A stretch of DNA of 6,583 nucleotides from Methylobacter sp. (lineage in GTDB: Bacteria; Pseudomonadota; Gammaproteobacteria; Methylococcales; Methylomonadaceae). Where the stretch lies: positions 1 to 6,583 of the forward strand of contig JAQTLI010000165.1 of assembly GCA_028714995.1 (NCBI GenBank), given 5' to 3'. The notes under the pieces are model-generated. The model was not told the DNA's origin. It did no database searches and saw nothing but the letters and a program-made list of their open reading frames with translations. Below, piece after piece: positions 1 to 5,694 of the stretch. The translations under genes and the position numbers were made by a program. Position 1 is the stretch's first letter, and every line of letters starts with the position of its first letter.

Positions 1-234
1 AATCATCCCTAACTCATCACGAGCCCGCTCTTCAATCGATTCCTGTCCCTTTCTTAAGTCCAATACTTCAGCGTAAAGAGCTTCATTACGCTCCTTTTTT
101 TCCTCTACATCTTTCTTCAGGTCATCAAGGCGCTGCTGATAGGCGTTTATCTGCGTGACGCTGCCATCGCCAAACCATAGCCGGTATTGAAGATGAATAA
201 TCAGTAGAATAATGATTGCAATGAGAATTTTAAT
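1..234 (-). CDS. ftsB: Cell division protein FtsB, 3'-truncated by window edge, apparent ATT start
   Basis: FtsB is a small bitopic inner-membrane protein that joins FtsL and FtsQ in the divisome and takes part in activating septal peptidoglycan synthesis. The visible 78 codons give a very short cytoplasmic N-terminus, a hydrophobic segment (about residues 3-15, almost all I/L/A), the family motif LQYRLWFG (15-22), then a long charged coiled coil ending in EERARDELGM. The layout matches E. coli FtsB residue for residue over the first 22 positions. The C-terminal part lies beyond base 1. The frame has a TAA at 235-237 directly before ATT (232-234) and no ATG, GTG or TTG before the membrane segment ends, so ATT is the best start. 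A GAGGG motif at 242-246, 7 bases upstream, supports it. The gene follows eno by 48 bases, as in many gammaproteobacteria. Identity is firm; the start is inferred, and a base error or a strain-specific mutation of ATG remains possible. Confidence 0.85.
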   Translation of the reverse strand, partial: MKILIAIIILLIIHLQYRLWFGDGSVTQINAYQQRLDDLKKDVEEKKERNEALYAEVLDLRKGQESIEERARDELGMI

Positions 235-241
235 TTAAATA

Positions 242-246
242 CCCTC
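242..246 (-). promoter_or_regulatory. Ribosome binding site of ftsB
   Basis: GAGGG on the minus strand lies 7 bases before the ATT codon at 232-234. It is the only purine-rich Shine-Dalgarno-like motif near the 5' end of the ftsB frame, so it decides in favour of ATT as the initiation codon. No ATG, GTG or TTG lies in the ftsB frame at the right distance from it. Confidence 0.55.
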
Positions 247-262
247 AACGAATTTGGCTAAA

Positions 263-282
263 GGGCAACCGACCAGTCACCC
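263..282 (-). other. Possible hairpin between eno and ftsB
   Basis: Read on the minus strand directly after the eno stop codon, GGGTGAC and GTTGCCC can pair over 7 positions (two of them G-U) around a 6-base loop. Only three T follow, so it is a poor rho-independent terminator. It may stabilise the eno 3' end or slightly lower readthrough into ftsB. It could also be a chance fold; nothing else is visible in this 48-base gap except the ftsB ribosome binding site. Confidence 0.3.
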
Positions 283-1563
283 TTACAGCATTCTAAATGC
301 GCTACGCCCTGCGTATTTTGCCTGACCGCCTAATTCTTCTTCAATTTTCATCAGGCGGTTGTATTTGGCAATACGGTCAGAACGACTCAATGAGCCAGTT
401 TTAATTTGACCAGTGCCTGTTGCGACGCATAAATCGGCAATGGTGGTATCTTCTGTTTCGCCGGAACGATGCGAGACAACTGCTGTATAAGATGCTTTAT
501 GCGCCATATCAATAGCCGCAAGCGTTTCTGTCAGCGTACCAATCTGATTGACTTTAACCAGAATTGAATTGGCGATATGCTTTTCTATACCCTGCTTCAA
601 AATAGCGGGATTGGTGACAAACAAATCATCGCCGACCAACTGTATGCGGCCGCCCAGTTTTTCGGTTAATAATTTCCAGCCAGCCCAGTCATTTTCATCC
701 ATGCCGTCTTCAATAGTTATAATGGGATAACGATCAACCCAATCAACAAAGAAATCGGTCATTTGCTCTGAACGGTAGGTCTTGCTTTCAGACTTCAGGT
801 TATAAATACCGTCTGAATAATATTCGGAACTTGCTGCATCCAAACCTAAATAAATGTCCACACCCGGTTTATAGCCTGCTTGTTCTATGGCTTGCAGGAT
901 AACACTGATCGCTTCTTCATTTGAGGACAGATTAGGCGCAAAACCGCCTTCATCACCCACTGTCGTTGCCAAACCTTGTGCTTTTAATACCTTGCTCAGG
1001 TTATGGAAAACTTCCGCACCGTAACGAATGGCTTCACTGAAAGTCGGTGCGCCGACAGGCAGAATCATGAATTCCTGCAGATCAACACTGTTATCGGCAT
1101 GGGAGCCGCCATTGATGATGTTCATCATGGGCACGGGCAAAATGAACTCGCCCGATGTATTCAAATGGCGATACAGAGGCTGACCCGCTTCTTTTGCCGC
1201 TGCATGCGCCGCTGCCATTGATACCGCCAATATGGCGTTAGCACCCAGACGCGCCTTGGTATCAGTGCCGTCGAGGGCTATCATTTTATTATCAATGCTA
1301 GCCTGATCAGCGGGATCCATGCCGACAATAGCTGAACGAATTTCGGTTTTTACATTGGCAACCGCATTCAATACGCCTTTACCTAAATAACGTGATTTAT
1401 CGCCATCACGCAACTCAACGGCTTCACGCTCGCCCGTTGATGCGCCGGAAGGCACCATCGCACTGCCGATGACTCCAGAGGCCAAAATAACATCTGCTTC
1501 AAGTGTGGGATTGCCACGTGAATCCAAAATTTCTCTAGCACGAATATCAACGATTGCGGACAC
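283..1563 (-). CDS. eno: Enolase (phosphopyruvate hydratase), GTG start
   Basis: Enolase converts 2-phosphoglycerate to phosphoenolpyruvate in glycolysis and the reverse in gluconeogenesis; it is a cytosolic Mg-dependent enzyme. The 426-residue product has the usual full length (E. coli 432). It begins with the typical IVDIRAREILDSRGNPT and has the flexible loop SGASTGERE. Mg ligands correspond to D242 (LGLDAAS), E285 (IEDGMDE) and D312 (GDDLF), the catalytic lysine to K337 (VKVNQIGT), and substrate contacts to H365 and the following R (SHRSGETED) and the lysine in IKTGSLSRSD. All expected catalytic residues are present, so it should be active. The start is GTG (1561-1563), supported by AAGGA six bases upstream. 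The gene lies 9 bases after kdsA. Its product PEP is a substrate of KdsA, although this neighbourhood is conserved more as a housekeeping block than as a pathway. Start and function are secure. Confidence 0.98.
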   Translation of the reverse strand: MSAIVDIRAREILDSRGNPTLEADVILASGVIGSAMVPSGASTGEREAVELRDGDKSRYLGKGVLNAVANVKTEIRSAIVGMDPADQASIDNKMIALDGTDTKARLGANAILAVSMAAAHAAAKEAGQPLYRHLNTSGEFILPVPMMNIINGGSHADNSVDLQEFMILPVGAPTFSEAIRYGAEVFHNLSKVLKAQGLATTVGDEGGFAPNLSSNEEAISVILQAIEQAGYKPGVDIYLGLDAASSEYYSDGIYNLKSESKTYRSEQMTDFFVDWVDRYPIITIEDGMDENDWAGWKLLTEKLGGRIQLVGDDLFVTNPAILKQGIEKHIANSILVKVNQIGTLTETLAAIDMAHKASYTAVVSHRSGETEDTTIADLCVATGTGQIKTGSLSRSDRIAKYNRLMKIEEELGGQAKYAGRSAFRML

Positions 1564-1569
1564 TATGAT

Positions 1570-1574
1570 TCCTT
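1570..1574 (-). promoter_or_regulatory. Ribosome binding site of eno inside the kdsA stop region
   Basis: AAGGA on the minus strand, 6 bases before the eno GTG, overlaps the kdsA TAA (1573-1575) by two bases. Ribosomes terminating on kdsA therefore sit on the eno initiation region, which suggests coupled translation of the two genes. It also confirms the GTG as the enolase start. Confidence 0.75.
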
Positions 1575-2406
1575 ATAATGTTGTTTCTATGAGTCTGTTT
1601 GATTTAACAGCCTGATCGATGGTTACCAAGACTTCTAATAATTCTTTCATTCTATGTAATGGCCAGGAATTCGGGCCATCGCTTTTTGCCTCGGCAGGAT
1701 TCGGATGGGTTTCCATAAAAATCCCGGAAATGCCCACAGCAATTGCAGCCCTGGCTAATACTGGAACGAATTCACGCTGCCCGCCGGATGAAGTGCCTTG
1801 TCCACCTGGCAGTTGCACGGAATGCGTCGCATCAAAAACGACCGGGCAACCGGTGTCTCTCATGACTGCTAATGAGCGCATATCGGAAACCAGATTGTTA
1901 TAACCGAAGGACACGCCCCTCTCACAGACCATAATCTGCTGGTTTCCTGTCGCCTTGGCTTTTTTGGCGACATGCACCATATCCCAGGGCGCCAGAAACT
2001 GGCCTTTTTTAATATTGACAGGTATGCCTTGAGAGGCGACTTCCTGAATGAAATTGGTTTGTCGACATAAAAAAGCGGGGGTTTGCATGACATCAACGAC
2101 CGAGGCGACTTCAGCCAGCGGCGTATCTTCGTGGACATCGGTCAGCACCGGCACGCCGATTTGTTGTTTGACTTTTTCCAGTATTTTAAGCCCCTGCTCT
2201 ACACCGGGACCGCGGTAGCTTTCATGCGACGAGCGGTTGGCTTTATCGAAAGATGACTTGTAAATAAACGGAATATTTAATGCCGTGGTCAACTCCTTAA
2301 GATGGCCCGCCGTATCCAGTGCCATTTGCTCACTTTCGATAACACAGGTACCGGCAATTAAAAAAAACGGCTGATCTAATCCCGCCTCAAAATGACACAA
2401 TTTCAT
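1573..2406 (-). CDS. kdsA: 3-deoxy-D-manno-octulosonate 8-phosphate synthase, metal-dependent type
   Basis: KdsA condenses phosphoenolpyruvate with arabinose 5-phosphate to Kdo 8-phosphate, the precursor of the Kdo sugar in the LPS inner core; it acts in the cytosol as a TIM-barrel enzyme. The product has 277 residues, near the usual 280. Family motifs are FKSSFDKANRSS-like (YKSSFDKANRSSHESYRGPG), PAFLCRQT, KKGQFLAPWD, GYNNLVSDMRS, DATHSVQLPGG and METHPNP. The motif IAGTCVIES puts a cysteine (C21) where metal-dependent enzymes such as Aquifex aeolicus have Cys11 and where the E. coli enzyme has Asn. The other metal ligands line up with the same offset of ten: H195, E232 and D243. This predicts a divalent-metal-dependent (class II) enzyme. 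The ATG overlaps the pyrG TGA as ATGA, and AAGG lies about 10 bases upstream, so the gene is probably translationally coupled to pyrG. Confidence 0.97.
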   Translation of the reverse strand: MKLCHFEAGLDQPFFLIAGTCVIESEQMALDTAGHLKELTTALNIPFIYKSSFDKANRSSHESYRGPGVEQGLKILEKVKQQIGVPVLTDVHEDTPLAEVASVVDVMQTPAFLCRQTNFIQEVASQGIPVNIKKGQFLAPWDMVHVAKKAKATGNQQIMVCERGVSFGYNNLVSDMRSLAVMRDTGCPVVFDATHSVQLPGGQGTSSGGQREFVPVLARAAIAVGISGIFMETHPNPAEAKSDGPNSWPLHRMKELLEVLVTIDQAVKSNRLIETTL

Positions 2407-4037
2407 TGCGCTATTACCTTCTTATGTTGGGAAGCCGCGGCTACAAAACCGGAAAACAGCGGGTGCCCTTTTCTTGGCGTTGAGGTGAATTCAGGATGAA
2501 ATTGGCAAGCGAGAAACCAGGGATGATCGCGGATTTCAACCACTTCAACCAAGCGTCCATCAATAGATTTGCCTGAAAAACTGAGTCCAGCCTGTTCCAG
2601 TTTTTCTAAATACTGGTTGTTAAATTCATAACGATGGCGATGTCTTTCAGTAATGACATCTTTCTGGTAAAGCTGATAAGCCAATGAATCAGATTGTAAT
2701 CGGCATTGCTGCCCACCCAAACGCATGGAACCGCCTAAATCGGAGTCCTCGCTACGCGTTTCAAGCTGACCGTCCTCGGACATCCATTCAGTAATCAAAC
2801 CGATGACAGGGTGCGGTGATTTCGGCAAAAATTCCGTACTGTGCGCGCCTTCCAGGCCGGCAACATCACGGGCAAATTCAATAACGGCAACCTGCATCCC
2901 CAGACAAATGCCCAGGTAAGGTATTTTGTTTTCCCGCGCATATTTGACTGTTGCAATTTTACCTTCCACGCCACGTTCGCCAAATCCACCGGGCACCAGA
3001 ATTGCATCGACATCTTTCAGTCTGCCGACGCCTTCTTCCTCGATCATTTCTGAGTCGATATAGTTGATTTTTACTTTCAGGCGGGTACGGATACCGGCAT
3101 GGATCAAGGCTTCATTCAACGATTTATAGGCATCAGTATGATCAACATACTTGCCGACAATGGCAATGGTCACGTCATTAACGGGATGCGCCAGCGCATC
3201 AACAACATCATACCATTCCTTTAAGTCTGCGGGCGGCGCATTCAGCTTCAGTTTATTGACGACAATCTCATCCAGGCCTTGTTCGTGAAGTAACAATGGA
3301 ATCCTGTAAATCGAATCTGCATCAACTGCGGAGATAACCGCTTTTTCTTCTACATTGGTAAACAATGCAATTTTGCGGCGGTCACTGGCTGGTATTGGTT
3401 GTTCGGACCGACAGATTAAAATATCCGGCTGTATGCCAATAGAACGCAGTTCTTTTACCGAATGCTGGGTCGGCTTGGTTTTTATTTCTCCGGCGGAACG
3501 AATATACGGCACCAGCGTTAAATGAATGAACAGCGACCGTTCAGCACCCAATTCAAAACGCATCTGCCGGATTGCCTCCAGAAAAGGTAGTGATTCAATA
3601 TCACCCACCGTGCCGCCGACTTCGATCAAGGCGACATCAACACCCTCGGCGCTCTCATAAATGCGGCGTTTAATTTCATCGGTAATGTGCGGAATGACCT
3701 GAACCGTCGCCCCTAAATATTCACCTTTACGCTCTTTGCGCAAAACGCTTTCATAGACTTGGCCTGTGGTGAAACTGTTCTTTTTGGTCATCGTGGTTTT
3801 AAGAAACCGCTCATAATGGCCCAAATCGAGATCAGTCTCCGTACCATCTTCAGTAACAAATACTTCGCCGTGCTGAAAAGGACTCATGGTGCCCGGATCA
3901 ACATTGATGTAAGGATCCAGCTTGGTCATGGTGACTTTGAGGCCGCGAGACTCAAGAATAGCAGCCAATGAAGATGCGGCAATGCCTTTGCCGAGAGATG
4001 AAACGACGCCGCCGGTAGTGAAAATGTATTTTGTCAT
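2403..4037 (-). CDS. pyrG: CTP synthase (glutamine-hydrolysing)
   Basis: PyrG aminates UTP to CTP with ATP and ammonia taken from glutamine, the last step of de novo pyrimidine synthesis; it works as a cytosolic tetramer and can form filaments. From the ATG at 4035-4037 the product has 544 residues, against 545 in E. coli, and starts with the classic MTKYIFTTGG. The synthetase domain shows the P-loop VSSLGKG (12-18), KLDPYINVDPGTMSP and HGEVFVTEDGTETDLDLGHYERF. The C-terminal class I glutamine amidotransferase domain has the nucleophile C378 (GICLGMQ) and the partner H514-P-E516 (FHPEF). The reading frame stays open upstream to an ATG at 4121, but the 28 extra residues match nothing in the family and that codon falls on a likely promoter -35 box, so the shorter start is chosen. 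No good Shine-Dalgarno motif precedes the ATG, which is odd for a housekeeping enzyme. The stop overlaps the kdsA start. Confidence 0.97.
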   Translation of the reverse strand: MTKYIFTTGGVVSSLGKGIAASSLAAILESRGLKVTMTKLDPYINVDPGTMSPFQHGEVFVTEDGTETDLDLGHYERFLKTTMTKKNSFTTGQVYESVLRKERKGEYLGATVQVIPHITDEIKRRIYESAEGVDVALIEVGGTVGDIESLPFLEAIRQMRFELGAERSLFIHLTLVPYIRSAGEIKTKPTQHSVKELRSIGIQPDILICRSEQPIPASDRRKIALFTNVEEKAVISAVDADSIYRIPLLLHEQGLDEIVVNKLKLNAPPADLKEWYDVVDALAHPVNDVTIAIVGKYVDHTDAYKSLNEALIHAGIRTRLKVKINYIDSEMIEEEGVGRLKDVDAILVPGGFGERGVEGKIATVKYARENKIPYLGICLGMQVAVIEFARDVAGLEGAHSTEFLPKSPHPVIGLITEWMSEDGQLETRSEDSDLGGSMRLGGQQCRLQSDSLAYQLYQKDVITERHRHRYEFNNQYLEKLEQAGLSFSGKSIDGRLVEVVEIRDHPWFLACQFHPEFTSTPRKGHPLFSGFVAAASQHKKVIAQ

Positions 4038-4092
4038 GTAGGATTTTTTAGACTTCAGATGATCATTGATGAAGTTGGGTAAAAACTTATGT

Positions 4093-4121
4093 ATTTTAAT
4101 CGACAATCCGAAATCCGTCAT
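4093..4121 (-). promoter_or_regulatory. Candidate sigma70-type promoter for pyrG-kdsA-eno-ftsB
   Basis: On the minus strand, ATGACG (4116-4121, four of six matches to TTGACA) is separated by 17 bases from TAAAAT (4093-4098, five of six matches to TATAAT). Transcription would begin near 4086 and leave a leader of about 50 bases before the pyrG ATG. The 103-base gap after tilS is large for this otherwise tight cluster, which fits an internal promoter. It is recognised by eye only. Confidence 0.4.
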
Positions 4122-4131
4122 TGTCTTTCGG
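4102..4131. repeat. Two interleaved 6-bp inverted repeats upstream of pyrG
   Basis: On the plus strand five consecutive hexamers read GACAAT, CCGAAA, TCCGTC, ATTGTC, TTTCGG. The first pairs with the fourth and the second with the fifth, so the two dyads cross. They cover most of the -35 box and spacer of the candidate pyrG promoter. As RNA the two stems could hardly form together, because no base is left to bridge one of them, so they would exclude each other; as DNA they could be paired half-sites for a regulator. Function unknown. Confidence 0.4.
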
Positions 4132-4140
4132 GTTTAATTC

Positions 4141-5580
4141 TTATCTTTGCAGAGACAAGCTGATACAGGCTTGTGGCTTTTCATTGTAGAACGCCGCACT
4201 AATCCATTTGTCGCCGACAGCAGCTAGGGTATCATCCAGGTAAATCAGAGGAACATTCTTCCTTCCCCACGGTGGAATGCCCGCTTCCTGAAACAGGTTT
4301 TTCAGTGAATGATGCCCTGCCCGTCCCGGCAAACAGATTTTTTCACCACCCCGGCGAAATTTTACCTCGATCCTGGCATTCAGCCATTGCTCACGAAGTA
4401 TGCCCGCTGATGAGGGTACGCAAGACAGAGTCTGATCATTGGCGATTTTTATCGACGATTGCCCTGCAGGCCAGACAAAATCTTGCAGAGACTCTTGAGC
4501 CGCTTGTTTCACGCCAGGCTTTCCTGCCTGACGCCCTTCGGGTAAATGCAAATCTGTTCCAGACAGATTAGTCACGCCAGGCTTTCCTGCCTGACGCCCT
4601 TCGGGTAAATGCAAATCTGTTCCAGACAGATTAGTCACACAATACAGTTTATCCCGATAACGCCGAACGCAATAACCTTGACCGGATAACACCGGATTAC
4701 TGTTTTCACTGGCCGCAACCACCTGACTTAAAATTCGTCCAACAAAAGCCTGTGCAGGCATTTTTAAACCTAAGCTCTGGAACCAACGCCTTATGACCAG
4801 TTGCTGCTGGTGACTGTGATGTTCGAGTAACCGACCTATGGATAGCGTCTTGTCGGCTTCATTAAAAACCGAACCGAATAATTCATCCGCCACTTCCGAA
4901 ACCAGAACCTCTGCATCAGCGCAATGCTTTGCCGAACGCGCCACCGTCTTATCGATTGCCGACCAGCGTTGCTTTAATAGCGGCACAACGGCATTGCGCA
5001 GGAAATTGCGGTCATAATCATTGCACTGATTGCTGGGGTCTTCAACCCAGCTTAACCGATGCGCTCGGGCATAATCATTTATCGCCTCCTTGGCGACATT
5101 CAGCAAAGGCCTCAGCATGACGCCCTGACCAAAAGTCATGCTCTCCGGCATCCCGGAAAGTCCGCGTAAACCGCTGCCACGAAACAATTGCAGCAGCACA
5201 GTTTCCAACTGATCCTCCCTGTGCTGGGCAAGCAGCAGCATATCATTGCCACCCATCAATGACTTTAAAGCGGCATAACGGGCGTTTCTCGCGGCTTCTT
5301 CAGGACTTTCTCCCGACATTGCAAAGGCATTAACCCGCAGCACCAAGAAATTCACCCCCAGACCTTCAGCAGCTTTTTCGCAATGCTTGGCCCAAGATTC
5401 AGCCTCTGCCTGCAAGCCATGATGCACATAAACCGCTGTAATTTTATCTTTGAGAAGTTTTATTGAAGCGCACAAATGCAATAAAACATGAGAATCGACA
5501 CCGCCACTATAGCCAATATAAACATGCCGAGGCTGTTTATGTTGATCTAACGCAGATTCTATAATTTGCGATAACAGCAT
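4141..5580 (-). CDS. tilS: tRNA(Ile)-lysidine synthetase TilS with duplicated 21-residue insert
   Basis: TilS adds lysine to C34 of the CAU-anticodon tRNA-Ile with ATP, changing both its reading (AUA) and its aminoacylation from Met to Ile; it is essential and cytosolic. The N-terminal PP-loop ATPase domain shows SGGVDS (25-30), VHHGLQ (52-57), EEAARNARY (94-102) and QHREDQLET (119-127), then WVEDPSN and RNFLRN. The C-terminal TilS domain runs about from FRRGGEKI (408) to the GDKWI motif (to about 459). The product has 479 residues, against 432 in E. coli. Residues 315-356 are two identical 21-residue units (each beginning VTNLSG and ending GKPG) placed after RRYRDKLYC in a linker of the substrate-binding part. 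They account for most of the extra length and leave all catalytic motifs intact. The ATG at 5578-5580 has AAAAGG five bases before it. An in-frame TTG at 5670 is rejected because it would translate the accA terminator. The gene stands 103 bases before pyrG. Confidence 0.95.
   Translation of the reverse strand: MLLSQIIESALDQHKQPRHVYIGYSGGVDSHVLLHLCASIKLLKDKITAVYVHHGLQAEAESWAKHCEKAAEGLGVNFLVLRVNAFAMSGESPEEAARNARYAALKSLMGGNDMLLLAQHREDQLETVLLQLFRGSGLRGLSGMPESMTFGQGVMLRPLLNVAKEAINDYARAHRLSWVEDPSNQCNDYDRNFLRNAVVPLLKQRWSAIDKTVARSAKHCADAEVLVSEVADELFGSVFNEADKTLSIGRLLEHHSHQQQLVIRRWFQSLGLKMPAQAFVGRILSQVVAASENSNPVLSGQGYCVRRYRDKLYCVTNLSGTDLHLPEGRQAGKPGVTNLSGTDLHLPEGRQAGKPGVKQAAQESLQDFVWPAGQSSIKIANDQTLSCVPSSAGILREQWLNARIEVKFRRGGEKICLPGRAGHHSLKNLFQEAGIPPWGRKNVPLIYLDDTLAAVGDKWISAAFYNEKPQACISLSLQR
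4509..4638. repeat. Perfect tandem repeat, 63-bp period, about 2.06 copies, inside tilS
   Basis: Bases 4509-4575 are identical to 4572-4638, which gives two full 63-bp copies (4510-4572 and 4573-4635) plus CAC. The period is a multiple of three and the unit has no stop in the tilS frame, so it reads as two identical 21-residue blocks. The absence of any base difference suggests a recent duplication. Each unit is made largely of hairpins. It is not CRISPR: there are only two copies and no spacer. Confidence 0.97.
4511..4569. repeat. Palindrome-rich element unit (first copy; second copy at +63)
   Basis: Three adjacent dyads fill most of the unit. A: AATCTGT (4551-4557) pairs with ACAGATT (4563-4569) over 7 bp around TCCAG. 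B: CCCTTCGGG (4534-4542) is a 3-bp stem with a 3-base loop. C: on the minus strand CGTCAGGC and GCCTGGCG (plus 4512-4533) pair over 8 positions, one G-U, around a 6-base loop. All recur in the second copy. Such a density of dyads is typical of REP, MITE or Rickettsia palindromic elements rather than of coding sequence. No transposase or target duplication beyond CAC is visible. Confidence 0.55.
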
Positions 5581-5585
5581 CACGA

Positions 5586-5591
5586 CCTTTT
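5586..5591 (-). promoter_or_regulatory. Ribosome binding site of tilS
   Basis: AAAAGG on the minus strand ends five bases before the ATG at 5578-5580. A GTG directly before that ATG is too close to the motif (two bases) to be used. This fixes the tilS start and removes the 30-residue hydrophobic N-terminal extension that the open frame would otherwise allow. Confidence 0.7.
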
Positions 5592-5607
5592 GCTCTATGG
5601 GATATTG

Positions 5608-5622
5608 ATACTTGTGAAGTAT
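5608..5622. repeat. Short dyad overlapping the candidate tilS -10 box
   Basis: ATACTT-GTG-AAGTAT is a perfect inverted repeat with 6-base arms and a 3-base centre. It overlaps the TATACT -10 candidate of tilS (5618-5623), the position of a typical repressor site. As RNA it would form only a weak stem with a 3-base loop. An operator is possible but unproven. Confidence 0.35.
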
Positions 5623-5646
5623 ATATAAGCTAATCGCACAAATTAA
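5618..5646 (-). promoter_or_regulatory. Candidate promoter for tilS
   Basis: TATACT (5618-5623, minus strand) fits the -10 consensus in five of six positions and lies in an AT-rich TTATATATACTT run. The hexamer 17 bases upstream, TTAATT (5641-5646), matches TTGACA in only three positions. A promoter is expected here because a terminator separates accA from tilS. The -35 box would lie in the T-rich tail of that terminator. Confidence 0.4.
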
Positions 5647-5667
5647 AAGGCCGACAAAAGCCGGCCT
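5645..5667 (-). terminator. Rho-independent terminator after accA
   Basis: On the minus strand AGGCCGGC pairs with GTCGGCCT over 8 bp (one G-U) around a TTTT loop (5648-5667), followed by a T-rich tail TTTAATTT. It starts 28 bases after the accA stop codon. The strong GC stem and tail support termination of the accA transcript, with tilS and the downstream genes mainly read from their own promoters. Confidence 0.85.
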
Positions 5668-5694
5668 CAAGACTATTAAGACTACTTAAACAAG

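Noticed and set aside
1..234. ftsB as a pseudogene because of the missing ATG
   Set aside because: The frame is intact over all visible codons with all family features, and a ribosome binding site sits correctly before ATT, so a rare start is more likely than decay.
263..282. Rho-independent terminator after eno
   Set aside because: The stem has two G-U pairs and only three T follow; it is listed only as a possible hairpin.
4038..4121. Extension of pyrG by 28 codons to an upstream ATG
   Set aside because: The extra residues do not belong to the CTP synthase family, whose proteins begin at MTKYIFTTGG, and the upstream ATG lies on the likely promoter.
4272..4571. Plus-strand open frame of 99 codons opposite tilS
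   Set aside because: It lies wholly opposite a well-supported gene, crosses the tandem repeat, and has no recognisable motif or ribosome binding site support. The other plus-strand frames opposite eno, kdsA, pyrG and accA were rejected for the same reason.
4509..4638. CRISPR array
   Set aside because: The two repeats are directly adjacent without spacers and lie in the coding frame of tilS.
5581..5670. Extension of tilS by 30 codons to a TTG, giving a hydrophobic N-terminus like a membrane anchor
   Set aside because: The extension is the translation of the accA terminator hairpin and the AT-rich promoter region; a good ribosome binding site supports the ATG at 5578-5580.
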